NCBI GenBank assembly: GCA_016929415.1 | Contig: JAFGIW010000146.1 | Span: forward strand, 1 to 49,453 | DNA from: Chitinispirillaceae bacterium | GTDB taxonomy: Bacteria; Fibrobacterota; Chitinivibrionia; Chitinivibrionales; Chitinispirillaceae | Direction of reading: 5' to 3' | DNA length: 49,453 bases | Position numbers and translations under genes: made by a program | Shown: positions 47,677 through 49,453 of the stretch, piece by piece | Position numbering within the stretch: the stretch's first letter is position 1 | Layout: every line of letters begins with the position of its first letter | The notes under the pieces: generated by a model | Told to the model about the DNA's origin: nothing | What the model saw: the letters and a program-made list of their open reading frames with translations, nothing else | Database searches by the model: none

Positions 47677-49230
47677 TCATCGCATGTATAGATTTGTCGA
47701 TATATAATGCGATCCGTCCGGTGTCCTCCGATCACTGATGAAAAAATGGTATATCTTACCCATGTTATCGGATGGTATCATGCGCCCTGACAGATCGTAT
47801 ATCACGTATCCCGTATGATCGAATTCCCCCGAAAGGCCCATCATTGAAGGCGGTGTTTTTCGAGACGGTGCAGCAATAGTAATTGAGGAGGGGTCCTGAT
47901 ATTCAAATGCTCCCAGATCCGGGGTGTTGCCCGAAAACGGCAACCCCACGTCCACACCCTTATCGATCAAATCGCTTCCTGCCGCGAGTTTGAGAAATTT
48001 CACGTCAGGCAAACTTCCGTCTTCCTTCCGCGGATCGAACACTCCTGCAGTATCGATACTCACAAAGTCGTCGGCTGAAACCTTGACTCCCGGCAGGTCC
48101 CACGAGTTGTTGGCCGCATCGACCCCGCTTCCGGTACCGTTGGTAATGTCGGTTCCTTTGAACGCAAGGTTGTTTCTCAAGATACCCCGATTGGTCCTGG
48201 TATAATCCGATCCTCCGGAGTAGGTGATCCCCTGCATGAAAAAATTGGCGCCTCTGTTGTTGAATGCCGTGTTGTTGTACCAGTAGCACGCGACGGGATG
48301 ATAATTCGCGTTGAATCCCCTGTCGCCGTTTAAAAACGAGACACAGTTCCTGACAATGTTCTGCGGCACCATTTCAGGCACCCGGTTCGGCGGCAGATCG
48401 TAACCACCGGCTTTAACACCCTGGCCATTACCTGCCAGTGGACGGTCCATTGAGCCGGGCTTGTACCCATTGAGCCAGAACCAGCTGTTTTCAAAGATAA
48501 CGGCGGTATTCTGGTGAATGCAATCGATACCATCATCAGAGTTCCACCAGCCCCGGCATCCCCGTACAATGGTGGTATCCGTTCCCGCTGTCTGGTAATG
48601 CACCCCGAATCCGTCCGCGTTCTGACCGTCGCCCTGACTTGACAAGGGATCGTAATTGTCGTGCGAATCGCAATTGAGGACCAGATGCCCCCCGGTCCCA
48701 TAAGCAAAAAAAAGCCCCGTTCCGCCGTTATGATGAAATTCACATTGTTCAAAGGTGATATGACCGCTATGGTCGACCAGCACACAGTTGGGGGTGGCTC
48801 CGGTGAGCTGGGGAACATTGCAGAATTCAAGCCCCTTGAAATGCAGCCACTCGCTGTTGCTGATGGTTACACCGTTGGTTTGAGTTTTTATTCCTGCAAA
48901 ATCGAATACCGGTTGTTCGTTCCGATACGCCCGGAAATAGATTCTCTTCGTGTCGGAAGATCCGCTTTTCCTGATGGAGATGCCGGAACTCATCGCATAA
49001 GTGCCCCCGCGGATGTAGACGGTATCTCCCGCGGTCGCTTCGTCGCCGCCTTTTTTAAGCGAGGCGAATGGCTCCTCAATCGAACCGGGATTTACATTAT
49101 CGCCGTCAGGTGCGACAAAGTACGTTTCAGCGGATATAAAATTGACAGTCGACATGCAGAGAAGTATCAGACGTCTATATAATCGGCCATCTCGAATAAT
49201 GCTCCGGAACCTTTTTTTTGTCGTCATCAT
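47677..49230 (-). CDS. Secreted PL9 pectate lyase
   Basis: Right-handed parallel beta-helix lyase predicted to cleave polygalacturonate in a calcium-dependent way. A signal peptide (LILLCMSTVNFISA) ends near residue 34; GGAG lies about 6 nt before the first ATG. The PL9 opening is YFVAPDGDNVNPGSIEEPF, then GDTVYIRGGTY. The candidate calcium ligands are Asp206 (QNADGFG) and Asp232, Asp233 and Asp236 (NSDDGID); the catalytic Lys273 lies in GNGQGVKAGG. The order and spacing match the characterised PL9 fold. After 'PDLGAFEYQ' a sorting-like tail follows (YVIYDLSGRMI). It stands alone on the minus strand, widening the island from xylan to pectin. Confidence 0.88.
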   Translation of the reverse strand: MMTTKKRFRSIIRDGRLYRRLILLCMSTVNFISAETYFVAPDGDNVNPGSIEEPFASLKKGGDEATAGDTVYIRGGTYAMSSGISIRKSGSSDTKRIYFRAYRNEQPVFDFAGIKTQTNGVTISNSEWLHFKGLEFCNVPQLTGATPNCVLVDHSGHITFEQCEFHHNGGTGLFFAYGTGGHLVLNCDSHDNYDPLSSQGDGQNADGFGVHYQTAGTDTTIVRGCRGWWNSDDGIDCIHQNTAVIFENSWFWLNGYKPGSMDRPLAGNGQGVKAGGYDLPPNRVPEMVPQNIVRNCVSFLNGDRGFNANYHPVACYWYNNTAFNNRGANFFMQGITYSGGSDYTRTNRGILRNNLAFKGTDITNGTGSGVDAANNSWDLPGVKVSADDFVSIDTAGVFDPRKEDGSLPDVKFLKLAAGSDLIDKGVDVGLPFSGNTPDLGAFEYQDPSSITIAAPSRKTPPSMMGLSGEFDHTGYVIYDLSGRMIPSDNMGKIYHFFISDRRTPDGSHYISTNLYMR

Positions 49231-49453
49231 TTATCTCCTTAAATAGATGATAGTGGTTTCATCTGCTGGAAACGCCATTCTGAAAGCACCCCTTACGATG
49301 TGGGTACAATATACTAGTACCGATTTAAAGTTGTTGCGTTTACTTTTTTTCATGGTGCATGTCCTTTATTCGATTGATGCCACTGCAGATGGCTGATTTA
49401 TAGTAAACGGTTTTATGGTATTATAAGATAGGTAAAATGTTGATATATAAATA
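49231..49453. other. Upstream region of PL9 gene at the window edge
   Basis: 223 bp, AT-rich toward the end, with no gene. It should contain the PL9 promoter on the minus strand; no box pair stands out. Confidence 0.3.

Overview
The window looks like a plant cell-wall (mainly xylan) degradation island from a member of the Fibrobacterota or a close relative. Three things point there. It holds four copies of the TIGR02147/DUF4423 family and a relic of the FISUMP (TIGR02145) domain, both known as paralogous families of Fibrobacter. Nearly every secreted enzyme also carries a type IX-like sorting domain (a beta-sandwich ending in a 'G-x-Y-x-V/L' strand pattern). I saw no tRNA, rRNA or CRISPR array.

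Layout. 0.1-7 kb: GH27, GH5, an amber-interrupted GH43, and a convergent GH51 arabinofuranosidase. 7.4-9.9 kb: regulator/lipoprotein pair 1. 10.1-22.6 kb: a same-strand run of esterase, esterase, GH10, GH30_8-type glucuronoxylanase, a second GH30, esterase, GH43 with an F5/8C domain, esterase. 23-25 kb: a GH11 xylanase, then decayed DNA (transposase relic, truncated BASS transporter). 25.4-27.9 kb: pair 2, followed by an esterase, a deletion-truncated esterase, a FISUMP relic and a damaged second GH11 (28-31.5 kb). 31.8-33.3 kb: an AbiEi/AbiEii toxin-antitoxin pair. 33.4-34.8 kb: a second copy of the 18.1-kb esterase. 35.3-35.7 kb: a PD40 fragment. 35.9-39.5 kb: pair 3 plus an esterase. 39.6-41 kb: a frameshifted PD40 gene. 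41.5-47.3 kb: pair 4, then GH43-CBM6 and GH54. 47.7-49.2 kb: a PL9 pectate lyase on the minus strand.

Working together. GH10, GH11 and GH30 cut the (glucurono)xylan backbone. GH43, GH51 and GH54 remove arabinose (or xylose), GH27 removes alpha-galactose, the many CE1-like esterases remove acetyl or feruloyl groups, and PL9 opens pectin. The signal peptides and sorting domains indicate extracellular or cell-surface action.

The most interesting element is the repeated two-gene cassette: a cytoplasmic TIGR02147 protein overlapping, by 4-13 bp, a predicted lipoprotein with a carboxypeptidase-regulatory-like fold, DUF2341 and a LamG-like domain. It occurs four times, always with the regulator first, always after an AT-rich leader, and always just upstream of secreted carbohydrate-active enzymes. 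I propose it as a candidate polysaccharide-sensing or enzyme-control module. This is inferred from architecture and position; how signal would cross the membrane is not visible here. Other notable points are a sorting-like domain placed at the N-terminus of four enzymes, a recurring hairpin after sensor genes or before esterase genes, and a fungal-like GH54.
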